Assembly: GCF_036250735.1 (NCBI RefSeq)
Contig: NZ_CP109430.1
Location: forward strand, 4,836,001 to 4,900,000
Reading direction: 5' to 3'
Origin: Streptosporangium sp. NBC_01495
GTDB lineage: Bacteria; Actinomycetota; Actinomycetes; Streptosporangiales; Streptosporangiaceae
Length of the DNA: 64,000 nt
The first letter of the stretch is position 1, and each line of letters starts with the position of its first letter. The notes below the pieces were generated by a model. The model had not been told where the DNA came from. It ran no database searches and was given only the letters and a program-made list of their open reading frames with translations. Made by a program: the position numbers and the translations under genes. Below are positions 8,749-16,298 of this stretch, in pieces.

Positions 8749-9809
8749 GTCGTCCCCCGCCGCAACCGGGCGGCGAGCCCGTCGGCCTGGTCCCGGACCG
8801 GTATGCCCCGGCCCGATGGGCCCTTCCCGGAGGGCGTGGCGCGGGTGCCCCGGCCTCGCCGGGAGCGGGGGTCGATGAGCCCCTGCAGGACATCGGCGCA
8901 GCGGTTGGCCAGGATGAACCCGCCTCCCATGACGAGCGTGCAGGCCTGCAGCGCCGGGACGTCCCGCGCCCCGGCCGCGTGCACGAAGTAGGCCCCGACA
9001 CCGGGCCAGCCGAAGATCTGCTCCACCACGACGGCGCCCACCAGGAGGCTCCCGACGCCGAACCCGGCGACCGACAGGATCGGCCCGGCGGCGTTGGGCA
9101 GGCCGTCGCGCAGCACGATCGACAGTGGTCCGCTGCCCCTGGCCTGCGCCGCGCGTACGTAGGGCCGGTCAAGGGCCTCGCGCAGCGTGACGGCCACCAC
9201 CCGGCTGAGCACGCCGGCGACCGGCAGGCCGAGCACCGCCATCGGCATCAGCCACGTCGAGAACCCGGCCATCCCCGACGTCGGTACCACACGCAGCCGA
9301 AGGGCCAGGATCAGCACCAGGAGGTAGCTCAGCCAGAACGCCGGCACCGAGGTGACGAGCAGTGCCGCGACCCGCAGGGTCCCGCGCAGCACGCCACGCC
9401 GCAGCACCGCGCCGGCGACGCCGACGCTCACCCCGATCACGAGGGCAACCACGGCGGAACCGGCCACCAGCCCCAGCGTGACGCCCAGCCGGTCGGCGAC
9501 CTCGGGTCCGACGGGGGTGTTCGTCCGCAACGACAGCCCGAAGTCGCCGGTGCACGCGTCAGCGAGCCACCGCAGATACCGCACCGGAGCGGGATCGTCG
9601 AGGCCGAGCTCGACGCGGACGGCCTCGATCTGCTCGGGCGTGGCCGGCCGGCCCGCCCGGGTCGCCGCCAGCATCGCTGCGGCGTCACCGCGCGCGAGCA
9701 GGACCAGCGCGAAGACGCCGAGCGACATCGCCAGTAACACGCCGAAGACGTCGACGGCCCACCGCGCGAGGTAACCGCCCGCGGCGGCGAGCCTGCCGGG
9801 TGACCTCAT
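8745..9809 (-). CDS. Nickel/oligopeptide-type ABC transporter permease (NikB/DppB-like)
   Basis: A 354-residue inner-membrane permease. It has the DppB/NikB layout: an N-terminal helix, then an extracytoplasmic region (L-G-L-D-D-P-A-P-V-R-Y-L-R-W-L, F-G-L-S-L-R-T-N-T-P-V), then the transport domain with the coupling loop R-A-A-Q-A-R-G-S-G-P. The ATG at 9809 overlaps the binding-protein stop as ATGA, so it is preferred over the upstream in-frame start at 9890. The C terminus carries an extra 40-residue basic Gly/Arg-rich tail of unknown use. Partner of the fused permease-ATPase downstream. Confidence 0.87.
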   Translation of the reverse strand: MRSPGRLAAAGGYLARWAVDVFGVLLAMSLGVFALVLLARGDAAAMLAATRAGRPATPEQIEAVRVELGLDDPAPVRYLRWLADACTGDFGLSLRTNTPVGPEVADRLGVTLGLVAGSAVVALVIGVSVGVAGAVLRRGVLRGTLRVAALLVTSVPAFWLSYLLVLILALRLRVVPTSGMAGFSTWLMPMAVLGLPVAGVLSRVVAVTLREALDRPYVRAAQARGSGPLSIVLRDGLPNAAGPILSVAGFGVGSLLVGAVVVEQIFGWPGVGAYFVHAAGARDVPALQACTLVMGGGFILANRCADVLQGLIDPRSRRGRGTRATPSGKGPSGRGIPVRDQADGLAARLRRGTT

Positions 9810-11371
9810 TCGACGGTGACCCCGGTGAGCTCCAGATCGACATCGGTGGGCGGCATCGTGAAGCCCTTCACCGCGGCGCGGACGGCCCACATCCGCGGCC
9901 GGTAGGCCAGCGGCACGAAGCCGGCGTCGGCAGCCACCGCGTCGTAGAGCTCCTGGTAGGCCGCGGCACGGGCGGCGGAGTCGCGGGCGAACAGCGCCTT
10001 GTCGACCGACTTCTCGACGGCCGGGGTCGCCCAGAGCGGGGCGCGCGCTTCGGAGGTGAACAGGGACACGATCGAGCTGGAGGGGTCGTACGGCGCGCCG
10101 AGGCCTTCGAAGAAGGTCAGGTCGTAGGTGCCCTCCGCCCGCTCGTCGTAGTACGCGGCGGCGTCGACCGGGGAGATCTCGACGGCGATACCGACCTCCT
10201 TGAGTGCCGCGGCGATCGCCTCGGCCATCGTGCGGGGGTCAAGTTGTCCCGCGGCCGGCTTGGCGGGGACGAGCAGCTTGAGGGAGAGCTTCTTGCCGTT
10301 CTTGACCCGGCTGTCGCCGTCGAGCGTGTACCCGGCGGCCTCCAGCGTGCTGCGGGCGCCCGCCTGGTCGAAGTACAGCGGCAGGTCGGCTCCGGAGTCG
10401 GGCACCTCCGGGGGGAACACCCGCCGCGCCAGCTCGCCATAGCCCTGGAACAGCGCGCCGACCAGGGACGTGGTGTCGATGGCCTGACGCACCGCCTCGC
10501 GCACGGCCCGGTCACCGGCCGGCCCCTCGGGGTTGAACCCGAGCATGATCGAGACGTCTGAGGCGCCGGTGAGCAACCTGACGTCACCGCGCTCGCTCAG
10601 CGACCTGGCCTCCAACGGGGTGATCGGGGCCAGGTACGAGCCACCGATGAGGTCGATCTCGCCGTTGGCGAGCGCGTCGACGCGCGCCTGGGAATCGGGG
10701 ATGACCTTGAACTCAAGCCGCTCCAGCTGAGGCTTGGTCCCCCAGTAGCCGTCGTTGCGGGCCAGCGCCGCACCGGTGGCGGAGTTCGACACCAGCTTCC
10801 ACGGCCCGGTGCCGACGGGGGTCGTGAACTCGCCTCCGGTGGCCGCGGACTTCGGGCTGAGCAGCCGCACCGGCCGCACGATCGACATCTCCTGCAGCAG
10901 CGGCTCGTACGGCTCCGACAGCGTCAGCCGGACGGTATCGGAGTCCGGGGTGTCCACGGCGGAGATGACCTGCGAGGCCCGGAAAAAGGTGAACTTCTTG
11001 TTGCCCACCCACCGCTCGAAGTTCCACTTGACGGCGGCGGAGTCCAGCGGTGTCCCGTCGGTGAAGCGGACGCCGTCGCGCAGGTCGAAGGTGACCTGCC
11101 GGCCGTCCTCGGCGACGGTCCACGACTCCGCGAGACCCGGCTCCAGCTTGCCGCCCTTGGTGTAGGTGACAAGCGGCTCGTAGATCGCGTCGAGCAGCAG
11201 GAAGTTGCCGGTGAAGGCGTGCGGGTCCAGGGCGCCGGACTCCTCGCTCAGGCCGATACGCAGCACCGGGGTGGCGGGGGCTTTCTCATTGGTATCGGAG
11301 GCGTCGGAGGCGCACGCACCGATCAGCATGATCGAGGCGACGAGGATGGTAGAGAGGCGCAATCTTGACAC
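9806..11371 (-). CDS. NikA/CntA-like metal ABC transporter solute-binding lipoprotein
   Basis: A 521-residue lipoprotein of SBP family 5. The signal peptide ends in a lipobox (I-G-A-C). The mature protein tracks the nickel-binding branch of the family rather than generic oligopeptide binders: I-Y-E-P-L-V-T-Y, E-D-G-R-Q-V-T-F-D-L-R-D-G-V, P-L-L-Q-E-M-S-I-V-R-P-V-R-L-L, V-G-T-G-P-W and G-L-G-A-P-Y-D-P. Nickel, cobalt, zinc or a metal-chelator complex is the likely cargo; the ligand cannot be read from sequence. Two GTGs compete: 11371 has GGAG five bases upstream and is preferred over 11377. First gene of a nikA-B-CD-E operon with overlapping junctions. Confidence 0.86.
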   Translation of the reverse strand: MSRLRLSTILVASIMLIGACASDASDTNEKAPATPVLRIGLSEESGALDPHAFTGNFLLLDAIYEPLVTYTKGGKLEPGLAESWTVAEDGRQVTFDLRDGVRFTDGTPLDSAAVKWNFERWVGNKKFTFFRASQVISAVDTPDSDTVRLTLSEPYEPLLQEMSIVRPVRLLSPKSAATGGEFTTPVGTGPWKLVSNSATGAALARNDGYWGTKPQLERLEFKVIPDSQARVDALANGEIDLIGGSYLAPITPLEARSLSERGDVRLLTGASDVSIMLGFNPEGPAGDRAVREAVRQAIDTTSLVGALFQGYGELARRVFPPEVPDSGADLPLYFDQAGARSTLEAAGYTLDGDSRVKNGKKLSLKLLVPAKPAAGQLDPRTMAEAIAAALKEVGIAVEISPVDAAAYYDERAEGTYDLTFFEGLGAPYDPSSSIVSLFTSEARAPLWATPAVEKSVDKALFARDSAARAAAYQELYDAVAADAGFVPLAYRPRMWAVRAAVKGFTMPPTDVDLELTGVTVE

Positions 11372-11403
11372 GAACACTCCGGGCAGGTGATAGCCGTCGA
11401 CAA

Positions 11404-11424
11404 GGGGGCGATCGATCGCTCCCC
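11404..11424 (-). promoter_or_regulatory. Palindrome upstream of the NikA-like gene
   Basis: A perfect 12-bp palindrome, GCGATCGATCGC (11408-11419), is flanked by GGGG and TCCCC, extending the potential stem. It lies 33-53 bp before the NikA-like start, suitable for a metal-regulator operator or a 5'-UTR hairpin. It does not resemble a cobalamin riboswitch or the NikR half-site GTATGA. Confidence 0.35.
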
Positions 11425-11547
11425 TCCTCAGGTAGTCGGAGGCGTCGCACGGTTGGTTCCCCGAGTTCGCGATCGATTCACGCCGCCTGGGGCTTATCGA
11501 CCGTCTCCGCCGTCCCGGCCTTCTCGGTGGGCCGTCCGGCTGCCGGG

Positions 11548-11748
11548 ATGTCGTTCGTGACCCCTACGGCGTCGGCGCTGCGCGTGCCGCGAGCCGTCGT
11601 CTTCGCGACGATGTGCCTCGTGGCCTCCGCGGGCGGCCACGCCCTGGCAGGGGACGGCCTGATCCCGCCGCACCTGGCCGTTCTCGGCGCTCTGATCGCC
11701 TTCTGCGTGGCCTATCTCATAACGTCCCACAGCGAATCCCGGACGAAC
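11548..11748 (+). pseudogene. N-terminal remnant of a small membrane-protein gene
   Basis: A plus-strand frame starting at ATG 11548 encodes V-P-R-A-V-V-F-A-T-M-C, G-G-H-A-L-A-G and a hydrophobic helix L-A-V-L-G-A-L-I-A-F-C-V-A-Y-L. This opening resembles that of a conserved actinobacterial membrane protein of unknown function that often begins R-x-P-R-A-V-x-F-A and has G-H-x-L. The frame then runs without homology antisense through the MATE gene, so the rest of the protein is missing. Probably an eroded gene between two transcription units; the resemblance is from memory and weak. Confidence 0.35.
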
Positions 11749-13059
11749 CTAGGGCTGAGCGGATGTCAATTCCACAGATCCCTGAGCGGCCGGGGACGCC
11801 GTGCGGCGGGCGCGGATCCACAGCAGCAGGGCCAGCATGACGGTGAAGGCGGTCCACGCCACGTAGATCCCGGGCAGGCCGAGGCCGAGGGTCAGCCCGA
11901 GGAGCCAGCTCAGCGGGATCAGGACCAGGTAGTCGCCGACGACGTTCGCGACCATCACCGACCGGGTGTCGCCGTGGGCGCGCAGGAAGCTGCCGTACGC
12001 CATCGCCCACACCATCGGCGCCAGGCTGAGCAGCGCCAGGGGCGCCACCTGCCAGGCCAGCGCGACGACCTCGGCGGAGGCGGTGAACAATCCCAGCAGG
12101 GCCGTTCCGCCGAGGAGGACCAGCGCGGCCGGGACCGCGTACACGATCAGCAGCAGCCGGATTCCGATGCTGCGCCACCGTTCGGCGGCGGCCCGGTGGC
12201 CGGCGCCGGCCTCGTGTCCGGCGAGGATGGCGATGGACGAGGACGCCGAGGCCATCACGGTGAAGACGATGAGCAGCAGGTTGTCGGTGATCCGGTAGGC
12301 GGCCAGCTCGGGGGTGCCCATCCGGGCCGCGAAGCCCGCGATGAGCGCCTCGTTGAGGTAGCCGACGCCCATCGCGCTCATCTCCGGCCAGCCGAGGGTC
12401 CACAGCGTGCGGGCCACGGGCCGGCCGTCACCGGGGACCTGGGGCAGCTTGGCGCGGGCGTATCCGAGCAAGACGGCGGTTCCGGCGGCCGTGGCGGCCA
12501 GGGTCGCGAAGGCGGCGCCTTCGATACCGAGCCCGGCGTTGAAGATCAGCAACAGGCCCAGGGGCAGGTTCACCGCGTTGACCAGCAGGGCGTTGTACAT
12601 GGCGGCGCGGGTCACCCCGACGCCCGAGCAGGCGCTCTGCAGGGTGAAGGACGCGGCGGCGAACGGCACCGCGAAGGCCAGGATCCGCAGGTAGGCGCCG
12701 CCGGGGCCGATCAGCTCGGCAGGTGCTCCCAGCAATGTGAGCACCGGTTCGGCGGCGGCGTACAGCATGATGCCGATGGCGAGGCCGGCCAGGGCCGAGG
12801 TGACCAGGCCCACGCGCACCGCCTGGATCACCGCGCCCGCGTCGCCCGCCCCGTGCGCCTGGGCGACCCTGATCTGCACGGCGGTCGCCCAGCCGCGCAC
12901 GATGACCAGGGCGATCAGGTAGACGGGAGCGGCTAGGGCGAAGGCGCCCAGTGCCGTGGTGGAGTGGCGGGCCAGCATGATCGTGTCGACGATGTTGACG
13001 ATGATCTGGGTGAGCCCGGCCACGAGTAAGGGCACGGTCAGCGCCCACATGCGTCTCAC
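11749..13059 (-). CDS. MATE-family multidrug/toxic-compound exporter
   Basis: A 436-residue polytopic membrane protein with about 12 helices in two related halves, typical of MATE cation-coupled exporters. The opening M-W-A-L-T-V-P-L-L-V-A-G-L-T-Q and the I-V-D-T-I-M-L-A segment of helix 1-2 are characteristic, as is the repeat of this pattern in the second half. GTG at 13059 overlaps the stop of the oxidoreductase gene by 4 bp, so it is co-translated with that gene. The context, last in an operon with ycaO and a small peptide gene, suggests it exports the mature peptide product. That role is inference. Confidence 0.85.
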   Translation of the reverse strand: MRRMWALTVPLLVAGLTQIIVNIVDTIMLARHSTTALGAFALAAPVYLIALVIVRGWATAVQIRVAQAHGAGDAGAVIQAVRVGLVTSALAGLAIGIMLYAAAEPVLTLLGAPAELIGPGGAYLRILAFAVPFAAASFTLQSACSGVGVTRAAMYNALLVNAVNLPLGLLLIFNAGLGIEGAAFATLAATAAGTAVLLGYARAKLPQVPGDGRPVARTLWTLGWPEMSAMGVGYLNEALIAGFAARMGTPELAAYRITDNLLLIVFTVMASASSSIAILAGHEAGAGHRAAAERWRSIGIRLLLIVYAVPAALVLLGGTALLGLFTASAEVVALAWQVAPLALLSLAPMVWAMAYGSFLRAHGDTRSVMVANVVGDYLVLIPLSWLLGLTLGLGLPGIYVAWTAFTVMLALLLWIRARRTASPAAQGSVELTSAQP

Positions 13060-14078
13060 AGGACGGCCCGCGCCGCTTCCAGCAGGCCGGTGTCGCGGTC
13101 GAGCAGGATGACGGTGTCCACTCTGGACGTGCGCCACACCGCCAGCCGTTCGGTCATCGCCTCGATGGGACCGAGCAGGGCCACCTCCTCCAGCAGCCGG
13201 TCGGGGACGGCTTTGGTGGCGGCGGCCCGGTCGCCGTCGGTGAAGTGTTTGCGGATGTCGTGGGCGGGGCCCTCGTAGCCCATCTGGACGACCACGTCGG
13301 CGTAGGTGTTGCGCACGCCCGGGGAGGAGGCGCCGATGAGGTGGGCGTAGAGGGGGCGTAGCTTTTCCCGGCCCTCCTCGATCGTGGGGGCGTGGGCGAC
13401 GTACAGGATGGGGCAGATCCGCACGTCCGCCGGTTGCCGACCGGCGCGCGCCAGTCCTTCGTCGAGCGGGGCGAGGATGGCGGGTTCATGTTCGGGGGCG
13501 TACATGCCCGACAGCCAGCCGTCGGCCAGCTCGCCGGTGAGCGCGAGGTTGCCGGGGCCGATGGCGGCCAGGTAGATGGGGATGCGCGGGCGCAGCGGGG
13601 TCATCTCCGAGCGGATCGCGCGGGCCCGGCCGGTCGACCCGGGGCCGGTGTAGGGCAGCGTGTACAGCTCGCCCTCGTAGTGCAGCCGGTCCTCGTGGGC
13701 GATGGCCCGGCGCACGATCTCGACGTACTCGCGGGTGCGGCGCAGCGGGCGCTCGTACGGCAGGCCGTGCCAGCCCTCCACGATCCACGGCACCGACAGG
13801 CCCAACCCGAGCTGGAAACGGCCATGGGACAGGATGTCGAGGGTCATCGCGGTCATCGCCGTGGCGGCGGGGGTGCGGGCCGGGATCTGCATGATCGCGG
13901 TGCCCAGCTCGATGCGCTCGGTCACGGCGGCCAGATATCCGAGCACGCTGACGGCGTCGGGACCGTACTCCTCGACGCTCCACACCGAGTCGACGCCGAT
14001 GCTCTCGGCGCGTTTGATCACCGGGAGCACCTCCTGCATGGGTTCGCCGCCGTAGCCCATGGCCAGTCCGAGCCGCAT
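13056..14078 (-). CDS. LLM-class F420/flavin-dependent oxidoreductase
   Basis: A 340-residue luciferase-like TIM-barrel enzyme. Visible features of the F420-dependent branch: the N-terminal strand M-R-L-G-L-A-M-G-Y, D-S-V-W-S-V-E-E-Y-G-P-D-A, I-E-L-G-T-A-I-M-Q-I-P-A-R-T-P, G-R-F-Q-L-G-L-G-L-S and P-I-Y-L-A-A-I-G-P-G-N. It should use F420 (or FMN) for hydride transfer. An AAGGAG site precedes the ATG. It starts 16 bp after ycaO and overlaps the MATE gene by 4 bp. In this operon a plausible job is oxidation of YcaO-made heterocycles in place of the usual SagB-type dehydrogenase, or another tailoring step. That job is inference; the class assignment is firm. Confidence 0.85.
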   Translation of the reverse strand: MRLGLAMGYGGEPMQEVLPVIKRAESIGVDSVWSVEEYGPDAVSVLGYLAAVTERIELGTAIMQIPARTPAATAMTAMTLDILSHGRFQLGLGLSVPWIVEGWHGLPYERPLRRTREYVEIVRRAIAHEDRLHYEGELYTLPYTGPGSTGRARAIRSEMTPLRPRIPIYLAAIGPGNLALTGELADGWLSGMYAPEHEPAILAPLDEGLARAGRQPADVRICPILYVAHAPTIEEGREKLRPLYAHLIGASSPGVRNTYADVVVQMGYEGPAHDIRKHFTDGDRAAATKAVPDRLLEEVALLGPIEAMTERLAVWRTSRVDTVILLDRDTGLLEAARAVL

Positions 14079-14094
14079 GCGTTCTCCTTCGAGG

Positions 14095-15297
14095 TCAGGC
14101 GAATGGCAGGGGTTGTCGTGTGAGGTCCGATGAGGCGGGCAGCCGGGTCCCGCCGAGGAACGGGAAGGCCGCCGGGGCGTCGCAGTACAGGCCGGGCACC
14201 AGCACCCGGGCGACGTGCAGCCCGGCGTCCTCGGCGCCCGAGGTGGTCAGGTCGGCCGCGTAGGCGCGGAAACCCCGCTCGGTGAGCGAGCGCAGCGGCC
14301 CGGTGGTCTCCGGCGGCAGCGGTGGGCCGCCGGGGAAGCGCAGCCGGTCCAGGGCCTCGCCCTGCAGGCGCTCGTTGAGGTAGACCTGGACGTGCAGGCG
14401 GACGTCGTTGACGTCGCGCCAGCCGCGCGCCAAGGCGTCGAGGTAGCGCCGGTCGGCGCGCCGCCGCAGGTAGGGCGGCTGTGCGATGTCGCGGCGCAGC
14501 AGGACGCGGCCGGTCTCGTAGGTGCCGACGGCCTCGGTGAACGCCTTGGCCGCGGCCTCCTGCTCGCCTGCCCGGCAGGCGCTGCCGAACCCTACGACGC
14601 GGTGTGCGCGGTCCTCGACGAACACCGCCGCCACGGTCGCGTCGAACGTCGAGGGCACCCGCAGCAGCGACACCGTCAACCCCGCTTCCTCGGCCTGGGC
14701 CAGCGCCGTGGCCAGCGGGCCGCTCGCGGGCCTGGGTAGCGGTGAGGCCGCGGTGGCGCCCGCCCACCACGTGGTCACGGCGTCGCGTTCCAGCACCTCG
14801 CGCAGCGCCGCCTGCCTGGCCCGCTGCGGGGTCGTGGCGGCGGCGGTCCCGGCGAGGACGGGGTAGTTGGTGAGCGGCTCGGCGCGGCGGGGGCCGGTGA
14901 AGTAGTTCACGTACACCAGCGAGGCGGGCACCAGGACCCGCTCTGCGGAGACCAGGTCCTCGGCGGGTGCCCAGGCGATCTCCAGCTCGGGGGTCATCGC
15001 GACGAACGGGAACCCGCGCGCCTGGTACTGGCCGGCTGAGTAGAGGGCGAACGCGCGCGGGTCGACGGCGGGTTCGGCCAGGTCGCGGTAGGCGGCCCGG
15101 CGCAGCCCGGCGGGCACCTGGTTGGCGCAGTGGCGTTCGATCGCCTCTCCGAGCGCGGCGGCCCGCGCCGCCTCCTCGTCGCCGAGGGCCGCGCCGCCGG
15201 TCACCTCCGTGCCCTCGGCGGGGAAGAAGGCGGAGTAGGAGACCAGGCTGGGCACGGCGGGGTCGCCGGGTGCGTCGCGGCGGACCTGTGCGATCAC
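14095..15297 (-). CDS. Stand-alone YcaO-family cyclodehydratase/thioamidation enzyme
   Basis: A 400-residue YcaO-domain protein. YcaO enzymes use ATP to activate backbone amides, forming azoline rings at Cys/Ser/Thr or thioamides. The nucleotide/Mg-binding acidic clusters are visible: G-E-A-I-E-R-H-C (50-57), A-L-R-E-V-L-E-R-D-A (164-173) and E-A-V-G-T-Y-E (255-261). No E1-like or RRE partner protein is fused or encoded nearby, and the C terminus lacks the P-x-P-x-P tail of azoline-forming TOMM enzymes. It may therefore act alone, as in bottromycin-type systems. GTG start with AGAGGAGC upstream. It follows a 35-codon peptide gene and a strong hairpin. Confidence 0.87.
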   Translation of the reverse strand: MIAQVRRDAPGDPAVPSLVSYSAFFPAEGTEVTGGAALGDEEAARAAALGEAIERHCANQVPAGLRRAAYRDLAEPAVDPRAFALYSAGQYQARGFPFVAMTPELEIAWAPAEDLVSAERVLVPASLVYVNYFTGPRRAEPLTNYPVLAGTAAATTPQRARQAALREVLERDAVTTWWAGATAASPLPRPASGPLATALAQAEEAGLTVSLLRVPSTFDATVAAVFVEDRAHRVVGFGSACRAGEQEAAAKAFTEAVGTYETGRVLLRRDIAQPPYLRRRADRRYLDALARGWRDVNDVRLHVQVYLNERLQGEALDRLRFPGGPPLPPETTGPLRSLTERGFRAYAADLTTSGAEDAGLHVARVLVPGLYCDAPAAFPFLGGTRLPASSDLTRQPLPFA

Positions 15298-15323
15298 GAG
15301 TGCTCCTCTTGGCGGGGCCGGGA

Positions 15324-15347
15324 CCGGGGCCCGGTGAGGGGCCCCGG
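15324..15347 (-). terminator. Intercistronic hairpin between peptide gene and ycaO
   Basis: CCGGGGCCC (15324-15332) pairs perfectly with GGGCCCCGG (15339-15347) around a 6-base loop, directly after the peptide stop codon and before the ycaO ribosome-binding site. In RiPP operons such hairpins partly stop transcription or protect the short mRNA, so that precursor is made in excess of its enzyme. No T-tract is present. Confidence 0.6.
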
Positions 15348-15358
15348 CGTGGGGCGAT

Positions 15359-15466
15359 CTACTCGTCGTCGTCCTGGCGCCACTCGAACGGCGAGTCCAC
15401 CGCCGGGGTGTGGGACTTCAGGCAGTCCTGCGGGCCCTCGGGCTCGGCGAATCCGTGGTGTGCCAT
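15359..15466 (-). CDS. Small peptide, candidate RiPP precursor for the YcaO enzyme
   Basis: A 35-codon gene with a very good ribosome-binding site (AAGGAGGAAGCGC before ATG 15466). The peptide has one Cys (15), Ser18, Thr20 and Ser25 as possible heterocycle or thioamide sites, a centre reading D-C-L-K-S-H-T-P-A-V-D-S-P-F-E-W, a His-His pair at 3-4 and an acidic tail D-D-D-E. It is not a recognised precursor family. Evidence that it is real: dedicated promoter and dyad upstream, hairpin downstream, ycaO next. In-frame extension to 15544 is possible but has no ribosome-binding site. It could instead be a leader peptide that regulates ycaO. Confidence 0.6.
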   Translation of the reverse strand: MAHHGFAEPEGPQDCLKSHTPAVDSPFEWRQDDDE

Positions 15467-15480
15467 GCGCTTCCTCCTTC

Positions 15481-15544
15481 TGCATGTGATTTGCACGTGC
15501 CAACTACATGCAACACCATAGGCATAAGGTCGCGGTGAATTCAA
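15481..15544 (-). promoter_or_regulatory. Promoter and 32-bp dyad before the peptide gene
   Basis: On the minus strand TTGAAT (15539-15544) and TATGGT (15515-15520) are separated by 18 bp, a good SigA-type promoter lying at the 3' end of the FhuF-like gene. Just downstream a composite dyad is centred at 15496/15497: TGCATGT (15481-15487) and ACATGCA (15506-15512) flank the palindrome GCACGTGC (15493-15500). It sits between the predicted start of transcription and the ribosome-binding site, so it could be an operator or a 5'-UTR hairpin. Confidence 0.5.
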
Positions 15545-15548
15545 GAAT

Positions 15549-16220
15549 TCATTTTTCTGCCAATGAGCAGTCGTCGCATTTGGAGCCGTCCGGCACCCGG
15601 TAATAAAGGCAGCACGTGGTGCGCCGGAAGGCCAGTTCAGGGGAGATGAGCGTCCCCTTTCCCGCCAGGTGGCCGCGGGTCAGCAGGTCGGCGACCAGGT
15701 CGCCTGCGGGCTTGGCCAGGTCCGGGCGGGTGGCCGCTATCGCGCGGCCGGCCTCGGCCAGGGCGGAGGCGGCGTTGCCGTACAGCAGGCCGGGGGCGAC
15801 CTTCACCCGCAGGCTGGCCGCCAGCGGTTCCAGGTGATGGAGAATCACCAGGTCGTAAAGCTGATCCGGTGATTCGTAGTGCCATCCCGCGGGGGCGGGC
15901 AGGCGCAGGCGCGGGCCGTCGTCGGCGCGGTCCAGGCGGGTCAGGTCGGGCACCACGTCATGGGTGAGCACGGCGCCCAGGAGCGGCGACCAGAGCCGTG
16001 CGGCGTGGCCGAGCTGGGTGATCGAGGCGCCGATGCGTAGTTCGCGGGTGCCGTATCTGGCGGCCGTCGCCTCCACCAGGTCGGCGAAACCGCGCTCGTA
16101 GTCGGATTTCACGTCGTGCCACCCGGCTGGGTCGCCGCCGATGTGCAAAGAAAAGAACGAGCCGAATCCGGCGACCGCTCCGAGGGCCGTCAGAATCGAT
16201 TCGGTCGACGCCGATTCCAT
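15549..16220 (-). CDS. FhuF-like [2Fe-2S] protein (ferric-chelate reductase type)
   Basis: A 223-residue protein ending in the FhuF C-terminal [2Fe-2S] signature C-C-L-Y-Y-R-V-P-D-G-S-K-C-D-D-C (CC-x11-C-x2-C). FhuF proteins reduce metal in imported chelates in the cytosol so that it is released. The start at 16220 has GGAG ten bases upstream; an in-frame ATG at 16286 would add 22 residues but has no ribosome-binding site. It sits between a BtuFCD-like importer and the peptide/ycaO pair under a cobalamin riboswitch. It may thus reduce Co(III) or Fe(III) in whatever the importer brings in (inference). Confidence 0.82.
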   Translation of the reverse strand: MESASTESILTALGAVAGFGSFFSLHIGGDPAGWHDVKSDYERGFADLVEATAARYGTRELRIGASITQLGHAARLWSPLLGAVLTHDVVPDLTRLDRADDGPRLRLPAPAGWHYESPDQLYDLVILHHLEPLAASLRVKVAPGLLYGNAASALAEAGRAIAATRPDLAKPAGDLVADLLTRGHLAGKGTLISPELAFRRTTCCLYYRVPDGSKCDDCSLAEK

Positions 16221-16298
16221 TACGCTGAAGCTCCATTCGTTAAAGTCGCACGGTGAATACGCCGGATGGCGGATCCGGCTTTTCATACAAAGAGAGAT

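Noticed and set aside
6823-8991. 722-codon plus-strand frame opposite the fused permease-ATPase
   Set aside because: It is antisense to a gene with clear ABC motifs and is rich in Arg, Gln, Gly and Pro, the usual product of high-GC shadow frames. Similar long frames elsewhere were dropped for the same reason.
11378-11545. Possible second cobalamin or NiCo riboswitch before the NikA-like gene
   Set aside because: No B12 box, no GCCACTG element and no four-way junction pattern; only a simple palindrome is present.
15467-15544. N-terminal extension of the candidate precursor to 15544
   Set aside because: This stretch holds the promoter and dyad and has no ribosome-binding site; AAGGAGG clearly marks the ATG at 15466.
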